NCBI GenBank assembly: GCA_021018815.1
Contig: JAITYX010000008.1
Coordinates: 1,052,001 to 1,116,000, forward strand
Length of the DNA: 64,000 bases
DNA from: Talinum fruticosum
Lineage: Eukaryota; Streptophyta; Magnoliopsida; Caryophyllales; Talinaceae
Reading direction: 5' to 3'
In this document: positions 16,883 through 30,644 of the stretch, in pieces
Layout of the letters: each line of letters starts with the position of its first letter
Position numbering within the stretch: the stretch's first letter is position 1
The notes under the pieces: generated by a model
The model's database searches: none
What the model was told of the DNA's origin: nothing
What the model saw: only the letters and a program-made list of their open reading frames with translations
Made by a program: the position numbers and the translations under genes

Positions 16883-16980
16883 TTTCGAGCTAGTATTATT
16901 TGCTAGAAAACTCGGAATATTGTATGAATTTCATTTTGAGCTTGTATTATTTGCTAGAGAACTTGGAATATCGTACAAAT
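16883..16980 (+). repeat. Tandem duplication of about 50 bases
   Basis: Two diverged copies share AGCTAGTATTATTTGCTAGA or AGCTTGTATTATTTGCTAGA, then a match to AACTYGGAATATYGTAYRAAT. They sit side by side downstream of the OB-fold gene. Several substitutions separate them, so the event is not very recent. Confidence 0.7.
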
Positions 16981-18219
16981 TTTTTTGGCGAAAATAATGA
17001 ATAAATTCTAAGGTAATTTTCAATTACATTGTTTAACTTGTGATATGGTAGAACAAAAGTATGAAGACATTGATTTCAGTGAAGATTGAAGAGACATGGG
17101 TTGGTTTATCATTCCATATAGTAATTTTTATATTTTATTTATGATTTTTGGACATTTTTGGCCTTCACGTGTGACTATTTCCGTCGCTTTGTTGGGAGAA
17201 TGACAGAAAAACCCTGCACAAAAATTATGCTGTGACAAAAACAATCTTAATTGTTTTTAAAATTACCAGAAACATTATAATAGTTCAACCTGTGATCCAA
17301 CTGCTGGTGCGTGTGAATATTTATCCACGCAAGTTTGGTGGACGATGACTTCGGCCCATCTTCGCCTTTTTTTTTATTATCGAAAAAGACCTATGAAAAT
17401 TAAACTTAAAATTTAATATATTTTAGATGTCTATTTTCATCATTAGGTTAATATTTTATTGATTATTTTAATACTTTATCTTAATATAGTAAAAAAAAAT
17501 TGTTAGAAACCGTTCAAATAACTCAAATTTTATTCGTTCTGTAAATTAAATTAAAGATTAATCTTATTAGGATGAAACTTTTTCAACACTATCCTATTTC
17601 CTACACCCTTGCAAAATTTTACTCTTATTTATCATCCCTTTTTAATGTCAAAATATGTCATATATATATCTAATTAAGACAAATTTATGAGAAAGACTAG
17701 AAAAAAAAAAAAAAAGTTTTCAACTCAATTACTACTTGAAATTTCAAATTCTAAACATTTTCCCTAAGAAAATTAAATCATTATTATGTTACGACTATTT
17801 TTTTTATTTTACAAAAAAGGGGACGGAATTTATTATTTTTTTCCTTTGCACATTTGTTTATTTTCTTATGATAAGGGATGCTATACTACTGCTGTATTGC
17901 TGTCATCCTCATATTAAAATTAATTTTGATTGATTTTCCTTCAGTATCTATGGAATAAAATCGTACTATATAGTCTATATCATCATATTATATAAGGGCC
18001 ATTTTTCCATAACCTTTTTTTTCAAGTGCTTATAATGGCAACCTAATTATATGTATGACTGCTATCATGTTGCATCATTGTATTTCTTGGTGAAACACCA
18101 CTTTAATTCCTTTTTTTCAAAAAACAATAAATTAAAACATTTAAATTTTTACATTTTGAAAATTTGCCACCGACAAATATTACATTATTACCTCTTTTTC
18201 ATAATGCATGATCCCCGCA

Positions 18220-18245
18220 ATATATATATATATATATATATATAT
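18220..18245. repeat. (AT)n microsatellite
   Basis: A perfect TA dinucleotide run of about 13 units is flanked by ATGCATGAT on both sides. Confidence 0.9.
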
Positions 18246-21200
18246 GCATGATAATTTTCTAAGTCCTTATGGTAATCATTTGTACAATCACATTATATAT
18301 TGCATTAAAGGGGAGAAAATGGAGGGAAAGATCATATATAAACGAGTGGAAATCTTATTGGATCATCCATTATCATCAATATTGCATGTGTATCATTAAT
18401 CTTTTTAGGGTTTCACTTATTGGATCGATGGGACAATCGCAATTGGAACGGTGCATATTTTCTCACAAAGTGATCGCAGTAAAACTATTTTTATGTTCTT
18501 TTCTATTTCATTAAGAATAAAATGTTGAAAACAGATAACGGATGTTATTATAGTCCGATCTCCCACAACCACTCATCTCCTTAATTGGTTGTAGGTGTGT
18601 AACCCTTCTACCTTACCAACTCCGGCCATGTCAAGGAGGTTAGGCTTGAATTTTTTTTTTTTTAAAAGAATGAAATAAAATACCAAGCTAGATATAAAGA
18701 AAGGGATGTTGAAATGGAAAGAACCCACACTAAGGTAGTGGATGCAAAAACTTTCTATTGAGGAGTAGCTATTGTTGGAAAATAATAGGTGATATGTATG
18801 CATGGGGGCCTCCCAATATAATCACCCAAAAACTTGCATGCCCAGCATTCAACTTGTTGAATTTATTTATTTATTTATTTTATGTCCATGCAGCTTATAT
18901 AATATGGTTGACAATATTATGAACCAATTAATTAATTAATTATTCATCTTTTTTTCTTTTCTTTTTTACAAAATTTGGCCAAAAGGCAAAAAATAGAACA
19001 CCTTTTCATCCTAGTTAAGGAACTCAACCTCCTTTAATCATGCATTGTGACCTCATGATGCTGTTGTAGTTGCATCATCCTACTTGATTAGGGTGAAAAG
19101 AAAATGGATTAGGAAGCCTTAAAAAGGGGCCTCACCACATCTTATTACTACCCATAGAGGAATTTTGATATTGAACTGTGAAACATGATTATTTAAATTA
19201 ATTACTTTAAAATATCTCGAGCATAAAGAATAAAAAAAGGAAACTCATACCATTGTCCTCTCTAAGTATATTAGTAGTTGGATATATGACTCGAGACTTT
19301 CATACAGTATGATTCTTTTCTTCTTAATTACTTATTATCAATCTGCCATGAAAAATCCTAAAAACTTTAACTGTAATTTCATCCCCTGGAAGAAAATGAT
19401 CGTCCTCTTCCTCTTTTATGGTAAATCAAACACGTAAGATTTAACAGTAACTAGATTCGTACTGCACTTAAATGCCTAGTTTAGAAAAGGATAATCAAAG
19501 TACTAATTTTCTAAAAGTGTCTTTATGGTACTTTTTGAAAAGGCAATCAACTGAGGATGGAAGTCAGAAATGAAGGCCTAGAAATCACCCCATGAAAGAA
19601 TTCTTCAAGTCCATTGAGAAATTAAACATGAAAAGCAATGAAAAATGCTTAGGAAATTAAACAGCAAGGAATCTTATCTTGATTGATAGCCTTGTCCTTC
19701 CCCTATAATGCCACACAGAATTCAGAGTATTATATATTCTAAGGATCAGAATTCAGCTTATGCTGTTTATCCCTTTGCTTTGCCTTTATTCACAACCTGG
19801 CTCTCTCAGATTCTCAGCTCAGGAAATATAATTTTTTTAAAAAAATGAGAAAAATGAAGACAAAAATTACAATTATTTAACTGTTTATGAGCCATTGTAT
19901 TTCTCTATGTACAAAAATGTCAACCAAGTTTGGTTGAGAATATCTGAGTTTCTCACATGGCTGTATATACTGGGTTTGAATTTTGATCAAATAACAGCTT
20001 TATAGCTTGTTGTTTGTGGACTTTCTATGTTGTTAATTAGTGTGTTTTTACCCCCATATCATGCCATTCATTGATTATTTTATAGAATTTTTATGAGGGA
20101 TTGCACGAAATAAATAAATTTGTGACACCGTTACTATTTTGCATTGCATAATAGTCGTAAGAATTTCGTGTTGTGAGTATTTAAGGTAAAAACCCTCTCA
20201 GTATTTATAATTTTGAAAATTCAAACTTGTGTTCTACTTCTTATTATGATGAAGCCGCTATCATTTGAACCGCCTCTTTGTTCGTAAAATAAAAAATACA
20301 TAGATTAATTTTGCACGTATTTTGGAATATAATGTGTACTAGGCATGACTGAAGGGTCAGCACTCAGCAGCAACTAACTGGTCAGCATTTACACAAACAT
20401 CAGTTGACAAACTGGGACTTAGTTTTCCTTTCCCCAATTATTTTGGAGCTTTGGATTCTTTCCACATGACTCCTGCGATTAAACACAGAAAAAACAGAAA
20501 AAAGGATTTTTTTTTTGCGGGGGGGCACAAATTTAATAGTTTTTAAAAAATTATAAAGAAAATCATATTTACTTTTCCCTTTTTCTGGCATTTGATTTAT
20601 GGATAAATTACCTATTCTAGCCTTAATGAATTATATATGTAAAATTATAGGTCTTATAATGTTAATGTATTGTCTTTTAAGTCATATTACTTCTAAAAGA
20701 AATTATCTTTTCAAAAGCGCAGTTATACCGTTAATTATGATTTCATTTATTAAGAACATAGAATGACAAAGCTCACATATATGAATTTTCATTATAATAT
20801 TTTTTTCGATCAAATAGTCGGATATAAAGGACTCATAATAATAATTAAAGGTAACAATCCTCGAAAAAAAACAAACTAAACTGAAAAACAAGTCATCAGA
20901 AGGGTTTTAGTGTGAATTTGAAATGTAGAAAGTGAAGAGTGGTATAAATAAAGATATATGGATGGATAATTAATTAATTAATTTTTGGATGTATTTTTGG
21001 GTAATTAATTAGTAGTGTCCAAACAAAAAACATCTTTTTAGATGTATTTTTAGGTAAAAGGTTTCCACTCTCCAATAGGGTTTCTAATGATAATTTTTTA
21101 AAAAAAATATATTTCCTTCATATAGTGGTTCAACTCAAAAAACTATAAATTCATTTGTTTATACTTGATTAATTATTTATTACTAATCAGGTGAATCCTA

Positions 21201-21448
21201 CTTTGTGGTCCATGAAGAGGCTCCATTCCACCAATAACGTGTGAAATCTTAAATTTGAAACTCAATTCTTAATTCAATTTAGTATACTCAATTGCAATTC
21301 CAGCATAAATTTATGGATTAGTCAATTGAGCCAGTTAAAGCACTTTTTAAGTTCACACACAACGGAAAAGTCTAAACAATCAAAACGAAATTCTAAAGCA
21401 CCTAACTTCTCGATTTGATCAAAGTATCATTCATAACATATGAATTTA

Positions 21449-21453
<5 letters not shown>

Positions 21454-21482
<29 letters not shown>
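21454..21482. repeat. (AT)n microsatellite
   Basis: A TA dinucleotide run of about 14 units in AT-rich intergenic DNA. Confidence 0.9.
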
Positions 21483-21484
<2 letters not shown>

Positions 21485-22232
21485 CTTTTCAATTATTAGA
21501 CCCTTATCCTATAAGGTCCCTCTTTTCGATTTCACCAAGTTATGAATATAATTGTACAAAACCGAGTATCCGGGCCTGAGCCGGGAAAAAAGGGGAATAT
21601 ATATGGAGAAGGAGGGATGATGAGTCTTGGTAGTTGGAGGGAATTAGTGAATTAGTGACCACTTTTGATGATTATGGTGTCGTGCTTGAAATGGCATTTG
21701 TTTCTTAATCCATGAGTTTATGCTATCTTTGCTTGAGATTTTAGAGTTATGAACTTTGTTTATTAATGGCATTTAATTCCTCATGTGTAAAAGATTAGCC
21801 GTGTAAATGTTTCATGTCATTTTTGGCAAACTTTTAAAGCTATATAATATAATTAACCATTTTATTTTTTATTTTTTTGGTCATGCTTTTGTAACCCCAT
21901 TAATAATGGTGATTTTCCTCCTTAATTAAGAATTTGATGTTTTCCTTTACTGAGAGTGTGCATCCGCTCCACACGTACAGGAGACATAGTTATGTGAAAT
22001 GTATACGGCACGTATGACAATATTTCCGCTTCATGCCGCAGTTTATGTCATATTGTTTGGAGTATATATTTTTATAAATTACGTGACATTATATATACAT
22101 ATAGATAGATAGATAATTAAAATATATGTCAAAAAAGAAATTCAATGTTCGATCGGGTGGAACAATAAGTTTGTGGATGATATATAGCTAGCAACCATTG
22201 TGTTTGCATTGCCTTGATATAGTTCCTAGGGA

Positions 22233-22260
22233 GATATATATATATATATATATATATATA
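22233..22260. repeat. (AT)n microsatellite
   Basis: A TA dinucleotide run of about 14 units next to CCTAGGGAG. Confidence 0.9.
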
Positions 22261-22387
22261 CTGTATTTATAAAAAAACATACTTAAATAAGTAATGAAAT
22301 ATTCACCTTTTAAATTAAAAATTTAAGAGTTAAATTTATTATAGTAACGGCTTGGTTACCCCTTCTCCTATTGCAACTCACGAATAA

Positions 22388-22460
22388 AATATATGTTTAT
22401 TTATGTTTGTTCGCTTCTTATTTAACAATTTAGTTTTACTCTTTTATGTTCATTTAAAAT
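22388..22460 (+). repeat. Dispersed TTCGTTTATGTT-core repeat, partial copy B
   Basis: This short degenerate copy shows TATGTTTATTTATGTTTGTT, then CTTATTTAACAA and CTCTTTTATGTTCATTT in the same order as in copies C, D and E. Both ends are missing. Confidence 0.45.
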
Positions 22461-22936
22461 AAGCCCGTAATCTATACGAGCGAAGGTAAATGTGAGCTTT
22501 GTGATAATCAAAGTCCAAGAAAGAATGGAAAATATGGTCTAAGAAATCTGAGTGAATCAAATTAATGTTGAGGTTATGCATTAAATAATTATAAAATTGT
22601 GACGGAGGGTGGGTGTATATAAATATATTTTTAATTTTACAATGATGGTGAATTTATTAATATGTGCACTTTATAATAGACATAAAATTTGTTGCTAGTC
22701 TTTTCAGCTCAGAAAGCACAGCCCAACACGTGAAAACACGCAATTCTTCTATCTTTTCATCATTTTTTTTTTTTTTTGGTCAGTGTTTTTCCATCATTTA
22801 CACTTAGCTAATTAATTTGGATGCTTGATTTCACTCAATGATCTACTTAATATACCATTATATATTTAATTATGTATTACCTTCTAATGATCAGATTGTT
22901 TCATATAATATGATCATTAGTTATTATGTCTGCACA

Positions 22937-23088
22937 ATCTCTATTTCGTTTGGGTTTAATTTACATATGTTTACGTTTTTTATAATTAATTTTATAATTA
23001 TTTTCAAGTTTCATACCGCTGCTTACAACTCCTTATCATTGTTCACAATTTCTTATACCTTTTCTTACAGCTAAATGAAAAATGGTCT
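22937..23088. mobile_element. Tourist-like MITE, diverged copy
   Basis: The left end reads TCTCTATTTCGTTTGGGTTT and the right end CTAAATGAAAAATGGTCT. These are imperfect inverted repeats matching the termini of the better copy at 24102-24248. The interior has the same CTTACAACTCCTTA-type motifs. No clear target duplication remains. Confidence 0.45.
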
Positions 23089-23102
23089 ATTTTAGAATTG
23101 TT

Positions 23103-23447
23103 GAAACATACATAAAATTAGATTTGGAGTCGATACAAAAAGAAAAGAACAAAAGTGATAAAACTACATACAATTATAAAGGACAGGGCGCTTGAGAGAG
23201 GATTAGATAAATTTTTCTTCATACATGAAAGTCTAATCATTCAACATGTATTATATCATTCGACTAGCTAACTAAGTTCGAAAAATCTAATCATAGGCAT
23301 GGAATTTGAAACATACACAAAATTAGATTTGGAGTCGGTACAAATAGAAAAGGACAGGCGCTTAAAAGGGGATCGGATAAATTTTTCTTCATACACGAAA
23401 ATGTGATAATTCAACATGCATTAAATCTAATCATAGGCATGGAATTT
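23103..23447 (+). repeat. Tandem duplication with unequal units
   Basis: Unit 1 (23103-23307, 205 bases) and unit 2 (23308-23447, 140 bases) both begin GAAACATACAYAAAATTAGA and both end ATCATAGGCATGGAATTT. They share TTTTTCTTCATACAYGAAA in the middle. Unit 2 lacks two internal blocks. The units abut exactly. Confidence 0.85.
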
Positions 23448-24101
23448 ACTCCTACTTTGGTTTAAGATATAAACAATAATCTGTTCTCATCATAAACTCT
23501 ACATGCATAGATGAAAGTGTACTGCATGGAAAAAAAAGTCTTGAAACTTTTTTCCAAAGGCAAACTAACAAGCTAGGGAAGTAGTTATATCGATCGAGCC
23601 TGTAGATTCATGTATCGCACATAAGGGCCAAAAATGTAGGGAGAAGAATGGAGAGGGACAAGTGATATTAGGTCAAAGACTTAATTGGCTACACTACATA
23701 TGCTCCCTTGTACTCCCTCGTCAGGGCTATTGTCATATGGTTGTTGCTCTAGCTACACATATTTAAATGACCTTCTTAATTACACCCACCTGTATTGTCT
23801 CTCCTGTCTCATACCAAGGTCAAAGGACATCAACATATATATACTACTATCTCCAATTTATTAACATATCTTAAATAATGATCCGTTTGGATTTGTTTCG
23901 AGTCAGTTAGATGTCAATGAATTCATATCATATGTTTATACTGTTTCTTCTGGTTTTTCATAAGTTTACAGTTGGTATACATGGTGTTCGTTGTTTACGT
24001 CGAATGTATTATATTATAACAATGCTAAACAAGAGTATAAAGTTGCTTACATTTGGAAGCGAGATTCATACTTTAAAGTAGTAGTAATTGTTGATGTTTT
24101 A

Positions 24102-24248
24102 GACCCTATTTCATTTAACTTTAACTTACGATTCCTTACAACTTCTTACAGTTGTTTATAACTCATTACAACTTTTTATAACTAACTTTACGACTATCTT
24201 ACAACTCCTTAAAATCTTACGAGTCCTTACAGTTAAATGGAACAGGGC
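24102..24248. mobile_element. Tourist-like (PIF/Harbinger) MITE, 147 bp
   Basis: The terminal inverted repeats are GACCCTATTTCATTTAAC and, read from the other end, GCCCTGTTCCATTTAAC. A TTA triplet flanks each side (24099-24101 and 24249-24251), the target duplication typical of PIF/Harbinger elements. There is no coding capacity. The interior is made of variants of CTTACAACTCCTTAC. Confidence 0.75.
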
Positions 24249-25131
24249 TTAGTATTAGTTACGACCATATATATATATATGTATATATTGCTAATTTGTT
24301 ATCTTAGACTTTATGTCTTCTTAATCAAATGCGTATATATTTAAATTTGGAATCATATATGTAAACAACTAATTATATTCAAACCAAAAGCCACAATAAA
24401 TCACTGATCAATAAAGATTACAGTGTGATTAAATTATAATTTTATTCTATTAAGTTATTAAATTATGTTCTATTAACATATATAATTCGAAATTCCAAAT
24501 ATAAAAAACTAAATATAAATATTACGCAATTGGGGGTTGGGGGTTGGGAAGCTTGGACAAGGAATGATGTATTCAATCCATATTCCATAATTAATTATCA
24601 TCACTCTTCTACTCCCGAACCCCACCCAAAAAGATGAAATGAATGCTCATAAGGGGGAAAAAAATCTCTCTTTTTTTTTTTTTTGCATTTTCTAATTTCC
24701 CTCTTTCTATATATATAAATATATATTTCTAATTAATTTTCGTGACTAGACCATGACATATGGCTTACATCTTCGCTGTCGACCAAATAAATGCGAAGTA
24801 ATTATCTAATATCATCAAATTTTTCATTAATGTGAAAAGTTGTTGACTTATTATTTACAATTGAAAATAATTAAAATTCCCATGCATGGCCCATGCAATA
24901 TTGTAGGGTGAGGTAAATGGAGGGCCAAAAATAAATAAACACAATGATGGTGATGGTGGTTATGTCAAAAAATCTTATTTAGTATTTCATAATTTTTCTC
25001 AAACAAAAATATTGAATTTTATTGTAGTTATAAATTTTGGAGCTTACAAGACATATATCATCACATATATAAAAATTTATATGTCAAATATTTTAATTAA
25101 AAAAATTTAAAACATAGATTTGGGTATAATA

Positions 25132-25294
25132 TTCTCCATCCGTCCAAAAAAATTGTCTTTTTGACATTTTACAGGTTTCAATGCATCATCGATTTTTAAA
25201 ATTATATTATAATAAAAGTATTTTTTAAAAGAAATCCATCGATAACTTTAAAAGTAAAAAAACAACTATTTTTTTTTTTTTGGGAAGGAGGGAG
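25132..25294. mobile_element. Stowaway-like (Tc1/mariner) MITE
   Basis: The left end TTCTCCATCCGTCCAAAAAA and the right end TTTGGGAAGGAGGGAG form the CTCCCTCCGTCC-type inverted repeats of plant Stowaway elements. A TA dinucleotide lies at each edge (25130-25131 and 25295-25296). There is no ORF. The arms are diverged, so the copy is old. Confidence 0.7.
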
Positions 25295-26001
25295 TAGTAA
25301 ATGAAATCAATATTATACCAAATTGTACTTTTTTTTGGGTTGGGGGGGTTTAACATTTATCCTTATTACAAACAATTTTCCTTATTATGTTGTGTTTTTG
25401 TGTCCATACAAAACCATAATGTTTGTTTATTTCTATAATTTTTTTCAAATTGTTCAAAATTACTATTGAAAATTCTCAAAAAAAAAAAAAAAGAGGGTGG
25501 GGGGATAATAGTGGACTTTTTGCTCGTGTTATTTAGAAAAAAAAATTGGTGGAAAAAACAAATAAAAGAAGACCATGTGTCCTAATCCTATGCATGGAGT
25601 GGTCTTTTTACTCAACAACAATGCCACTAATGACTAATGCAATTATTTTTAAACATCTAATGATTTCTTGTGATGGGGTTGTCAATGCATTATAATTATC
25701 CTCATCACTTTTTTTTTTTTTATCCTTATTAATTGAGTTAGGATAATTTTGGAATAATTTTGCATGGAAACCATGTAAATTATACACACATACCAATTTA
25801 ACAGGAGTCATTTTTTTCAATAAATAATTGACAAAGTCAAAAAAATTATATAACTAAAAAGATAATTGTACGAAACAAAATTTACCGTCAATGACAATCT
25901 AAAACCACCTAAAAATTTCACTGAAAAGACGAGAGCAATACTCGCCTAAAAATGAAAACACAATTTGTAAATATAGATTGAGTTAGGGTTATGTGAGTGA
26001 G

Positions 26002-26085
26002 ATGTCCTCTCTTCGTCCACCTTCACGTTCACACTTCATTGTCCATCCCATGCTCACCACTCCCCGCCATGGTTGCTTCCACTGA
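26002..26085 (+). other. Short ORF in a locally GC-rich patch
   Basis: A 27-residue ORF (beginning MSSLRPPSRSHFIV) sits in a patch of higher GC and CCAC/CCGC content inside very AT-rich DNA. I recognise no family. It may be chance or a fragment of a lost gene. Confidence 0.15.
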
Positions 26086-26936
26086 AGACAGATTCCTTCG
26101 TCAATCGATTAAATCAGCTTGTTACATAATTACTTCGATCAAGTTCATATGATCATATAGTTTATTATACATATAAATTTATTTCCTACAATTTAGATAA
26201 AAGTGTGAAGCCACATATTCAATAATATGATCGTACAAATTATGCACATTATAGGCGAGAAAACATAACAACATAAACAATCGTTAATTAGATGTAATCA
26301 ATTCTATAATGCAGATTAGTTTATAATTACGTTTTCATTACCTTGCTTATTTGGTTATATAAAAATACTGCGATGACAACTATATATAACTCAAACATAA
26401 TTATAATTAAGTTGCAACGTAGGATATATTATATCACCATTATATTACATCCAATCAATCATAAGCGTAACCCTTTCTAGTATTTTAATGCATATTTATT
26501 TTTTATTATTATTTTAGAGAAAATTATATAAATGTTGAAGCCGAAAGTAAAAGGGTGAAGTGAAATAGGGGTTTGCTATACCCATATGGTTTTATTCCTC
26601 TTGCACACTACATTTTCTGCTTCTTTTTGAAAACTCTTCCTTTTCACTTTGGGACAATGGCCTCATCTTCAAAGCACAAACAACACAATGGCACGACATA
26701 ATTTATTTATCTAGCTTAATTATGTTCATAAATTATGAATATCAGCTAATGTATAAAGCTAAAGTTAAATATATATGAAAATTTTGAGTTATATTTTCTT
26801 TATATTAGGAAATTTAAACATAGTATTTTGTTAATTATAAATTGGATTAAAAAAATACTTGAAAAATATATTTGAATTGCTTTTCGATCTTAGTAAACCA
26901 ATGCATATTTTTCTCCTTCTAAAAAATTATTGGGCT

Positions 26937-27157
26937 TTAATGTCACGAACTTTGAGTTATGTTACTCATTATAGTTTGAACTATCGATTTATCCTGTAAT
27001 ATCTCCAATACATAATGATCGGTGTTATGGAATCAGGTCAACCAGGGGTTTGAAAGTCCGAGATATTAAAAAATATTAGTATTAAAGGTGGAAATATTAT
27101 GGGATAAATCAATAATTCAGAATATTATGAGTAAGATAACTTTAGAATATTAAAAGT
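26937..27157. repeat. Fold-back inverted repeat (MITE-like)
   Basis: The left arm (about 26937-27007) and right arm (about 27090-27157) are imperfect inverted copies over about 65 bases. Both contain a GTTAYSTTACTCATWATA match, GATTTATCC and TAATATYTCC in the same order once one is reversed. The spacer is about 80 bases. No target duplication was found. Confidence 0.65.
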
Positions 27158-28304
27158 TAAAAAAATCCTTTGAAATGTGCAATATAATAATTCCAAAAGC
27201 TAGCTCTAGCTATAGACAAACCCTCCTTTTCTTTTCTTTTTTGTTTTCATTTTCTTTAGTCGAAGGAAATAATTAATTAAATAAAATGCAGCTTTCTACC
27301 AAATTCTGTAAAACTTCTCATTCACTCAAAATTTTCTTTTTTTTTTTTTTTTTTTGAATTAAGAAAACAAACCGCATTCTCTTTTAACAGATCTACTATT
27401 TAAATTATATTTTTACAAAACCTCAAAAGCTAGAGAACATCCCCTTTTTTGTGAATATAAATAGCTTTAAAATGGCTTTTCTCCTAAATTATCGTAAACT
27501 TATGAGTTACTCATAATCTTTTGTTCTTTTTGGTATTGTGAGTCCATGAAAAAAAACGCTAAATTAAATATACTCATTAAAAACGAATAAATTAAATGGA
27601 AAAAGGAAAATTAGCTAACCTCTTCTCATTTTAAATACACTTATAAAATGAAAAATAAATTGATACTTACATGACATGAAATATATTGCCATAAAATAGC
27701 GGAATTTTAAGAATAAAAAATAAAATCAACCAATCAGAATGTGTTAATATACTTTTGGTGTACATTTTATTGATGCAATTATATTTATTCAATAACTAAC
27801 ATGACTCATTTTAGGCAAGACAACTTTATTTTGTTGTGAATAGAGACACATATCAGCATTTCGATCGGCAAAAAAAAGGCTGATTTTCATAGACAAATAT
27901 TAATAGAAGTTGAATTTAAACTCTAGTACTTAATACTAAATTTTATCAGTGTTTTTCCCGATTAGATAAATCTCCAGTCACAAATCACTATATACAATAA
28001 GTGATGGAGCCTTGTTATTACTAATAGTGTTCCGGGACATCGTTACTAAAAAAATTGTTAAAAATTATGTTTAAAAACCCTTAAAAGTTTACAAAATCTA
28101 TAAAATATAATAATACTCATAAAATTCAAGACTATTAAAAAGAGACGCCCTTATACAGATTTTTTTAGCTTTATTACTTGGTATAATAATTTGTGTTAAG
28201 AAGCATCTATAATTAAAAAGGTGTCAAATATGATAGCCGACACTTAGATGAATTGATGCATGTAGTCCTTCCCATAAATATGGTATTTGGATAAAAGCTT
28301 AATA

Positions 28305-28307
<3 letters not shown>

Positions 28308-28357
<50 letters not shown>
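28308..28357. repeat. (AT)n microsatellite
   Basis: A perfect AT run of about 25 units, one of the longest in the window. Confidence 0.9.
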
Positions 28358-28362
<5 letters not shown>

Positions 28363-30114
28363 TTTTTTTAAAAAATTAAAAAAGAAAAAAAGGAAAGAGA
28401 AAGAGGTCACGAGGCCGTCACTGTCCACTGATGTATTATGTAGTAAAGAGTTTGATTGATTAGTCTTAAAATAATTAAAAAAACAATAATTATAATAATA
28501 CATGCATGGAATTTAGAGGACGTAATAGTAATTTAAGTGCATGAAAATGATCACATCAAAATCACACAATCGGAAAAATGTTTCAAACGTAGATGATAAA
28601 ACAAAAGAAATTAACAAACACCGCATCCTTTCTAGTCGGCTTAAAATTTTATGAGTATCAATTAATTTTTATATTTATTAGATTTTTAAAAAATATGAGT
28701 ATTTAATAAAAACACCTATCCCATGAATGAAATATTAGTAAGGAAATATTAATTCAGATGGTACCAATTTTAATTTAGTCAGAAAGTGAACACAAATTTG
28801 AATCTCTTAAAGTATGTTGTCTAAAGAATTTTTATCTTAAATGCATACAATCACAAGAAATTGGATGCCTAAAAACTTACAATCCTTCGTTAAACCTAAA
28901 AAACACACATATATATCCAATATATAGGTCCGTATATACAGTCTAAAATTGTCATCAATCATATATTTAGATAAGAAAATTAAACTGTAAATTGATTGAT
29001 ATACCATATGATTTATTTCATTAATCATTTACAAATTTTTAATATAATTTATTTTATCCGTGTCGGTTAGTTCAATTAATAAAATTTTTAAAATTTTTGT
29101 CAGGTATTTAAATTCAAGCTCTGTTTATATCGACTTTTTGCGCCCACACACACAGCTTGTATTATTTATTTATTTATTTTTGTCGCGAATGAGGCATAAA
29201 GGCTTATATAAGTCGTATTCGAACCTAGATCTTTGCAAATCTTCCCTTTAGATGTGCAATTTTCATATCGTAATTTAAGAATACGAATTAGATAATCTAT
29301 ATCCGGATCCTATTTTCGAAAGTAGGTGCCATCGCTTACAAATGATCTCGTATTTACAGATTATGTGAACGATTTTGTTATGGGTTCCAATCTTATCTGA
29401 GTCATATTTTGAACTAAAAATTTCAAAACATAGAGATCGAAGCAATATGTATCGAAGAGGAACATACAATGGACTTGCATTGAAGGTTTGATTTATCGAC
29501 TGCAAGAATGTTTAGAAGAATTACAAGCATATCTCCCACTCCCTCCCATGCTACGTACGTTAAATAAAATTATTTGTCAAATATTGACAAGAATAAAATC
29601 TTAAATATTAATTTCTGTTTGGTGATGCAAAAATCTGTAAGCTCTTTAATGTGAGAATTCTAGGTTTAGTGTTAGTTATAGGATTATTTCTTAATTTTGA
29701 TTTGACATCTTAGTAGTTTTGGCCAAATATTTATTTGACTTTCGATTCTTTCGTTTCTGTTACTGCAAAATTTGTTACGGATTTTAATAGGGATAGGGAT
29801 TTTTCTATTTTCAAATAATGTAAATAATCATGAAATTTAATTGGGTACCAAAGAAAATATTGTGGGAAAATGATGTATGTCTATTTTTTAAAAGAATGAA
29901 GCTTACTTTGCTAAAATTTTAGAAATATAGTTTAAAATGGTAAATAAACATAGTATAGCAATATTTGTTTATCGAGCTTCGTTATTCGACAAACATATAA
30001 TGACTGTTCTAATTGAATAATTTCAATTTTCTATTATGAGGGTACGAATAATCTATAAACTAAACTTAAGTTATATATAAGAGTACGAATTAGGCTGGTT
30101 TTTATATAGAGTGC

Positions 30115-30309
30115 TGTTCGATTTTACATGAAAAACGAAATCTATTTATGTTTTATGTTCGTTTATGTTCATTCGTTTCTTATTTTAACAACGCATTTCT
30201 ATTCGTTTATATTCGTTTCTTCTCTTTTGTGTTGTTTCTACTTTTTTTATGTTTGTTTCTATTTATATTTATATTTATGTGCGTTTTGTACGTAAATTCG
30301 AATATCTCC
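30115..30309 (+). repeat. Dispersed TTCGTTTATGTT-core repeat, copy C
   Basis: The left boundary TGTTCGATTTTACATGAAAA matches copies D and E. The core has repeated TTCGTTTATGTTCATTCG variants, TTTAACAACGCATTTCTA and TTTTATGTTTGTTTC. The right end (TTTTGTACGTAAATTCGAA) is slightly eroded. Confidence 0.75.
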
Positions 30310-30644
30310 ATAATCATATGCAAAAAAAGTCTATATCATGATAAAGAACTGTAAAATTATAAAAATGACGAACAATTGTTAATTTATATAGGTATACACG
30401 TGCAAATAAATTAAACTGAGTATTTTTATTTTAATAACGGTTAGCGGATAACTTATTTTACATTAATGAGGGGTTAATCTTTGAAGTTATACATGAACAA
30501 CATATGATCATTCCATGTCCAACAACCTCAAATCCATTGAGTATTGAGGAATCCCTGCCTTCCCTCTCCAGAAAAAAAAAACCCAGAAAAAAAAAAAGAG
30601 GAGAAAGAGAAAGAAGCGCCCCACTTTGAGTGTTGATCACTAAG

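Noticed and set aside
28213..28503. Open frame with a long Ile-Tyr repeat, and similar frames at 37857-38183 and 18051-18399
   Set aside because: The Ile-Tyr runs are translations of (AT)n microsatellites.
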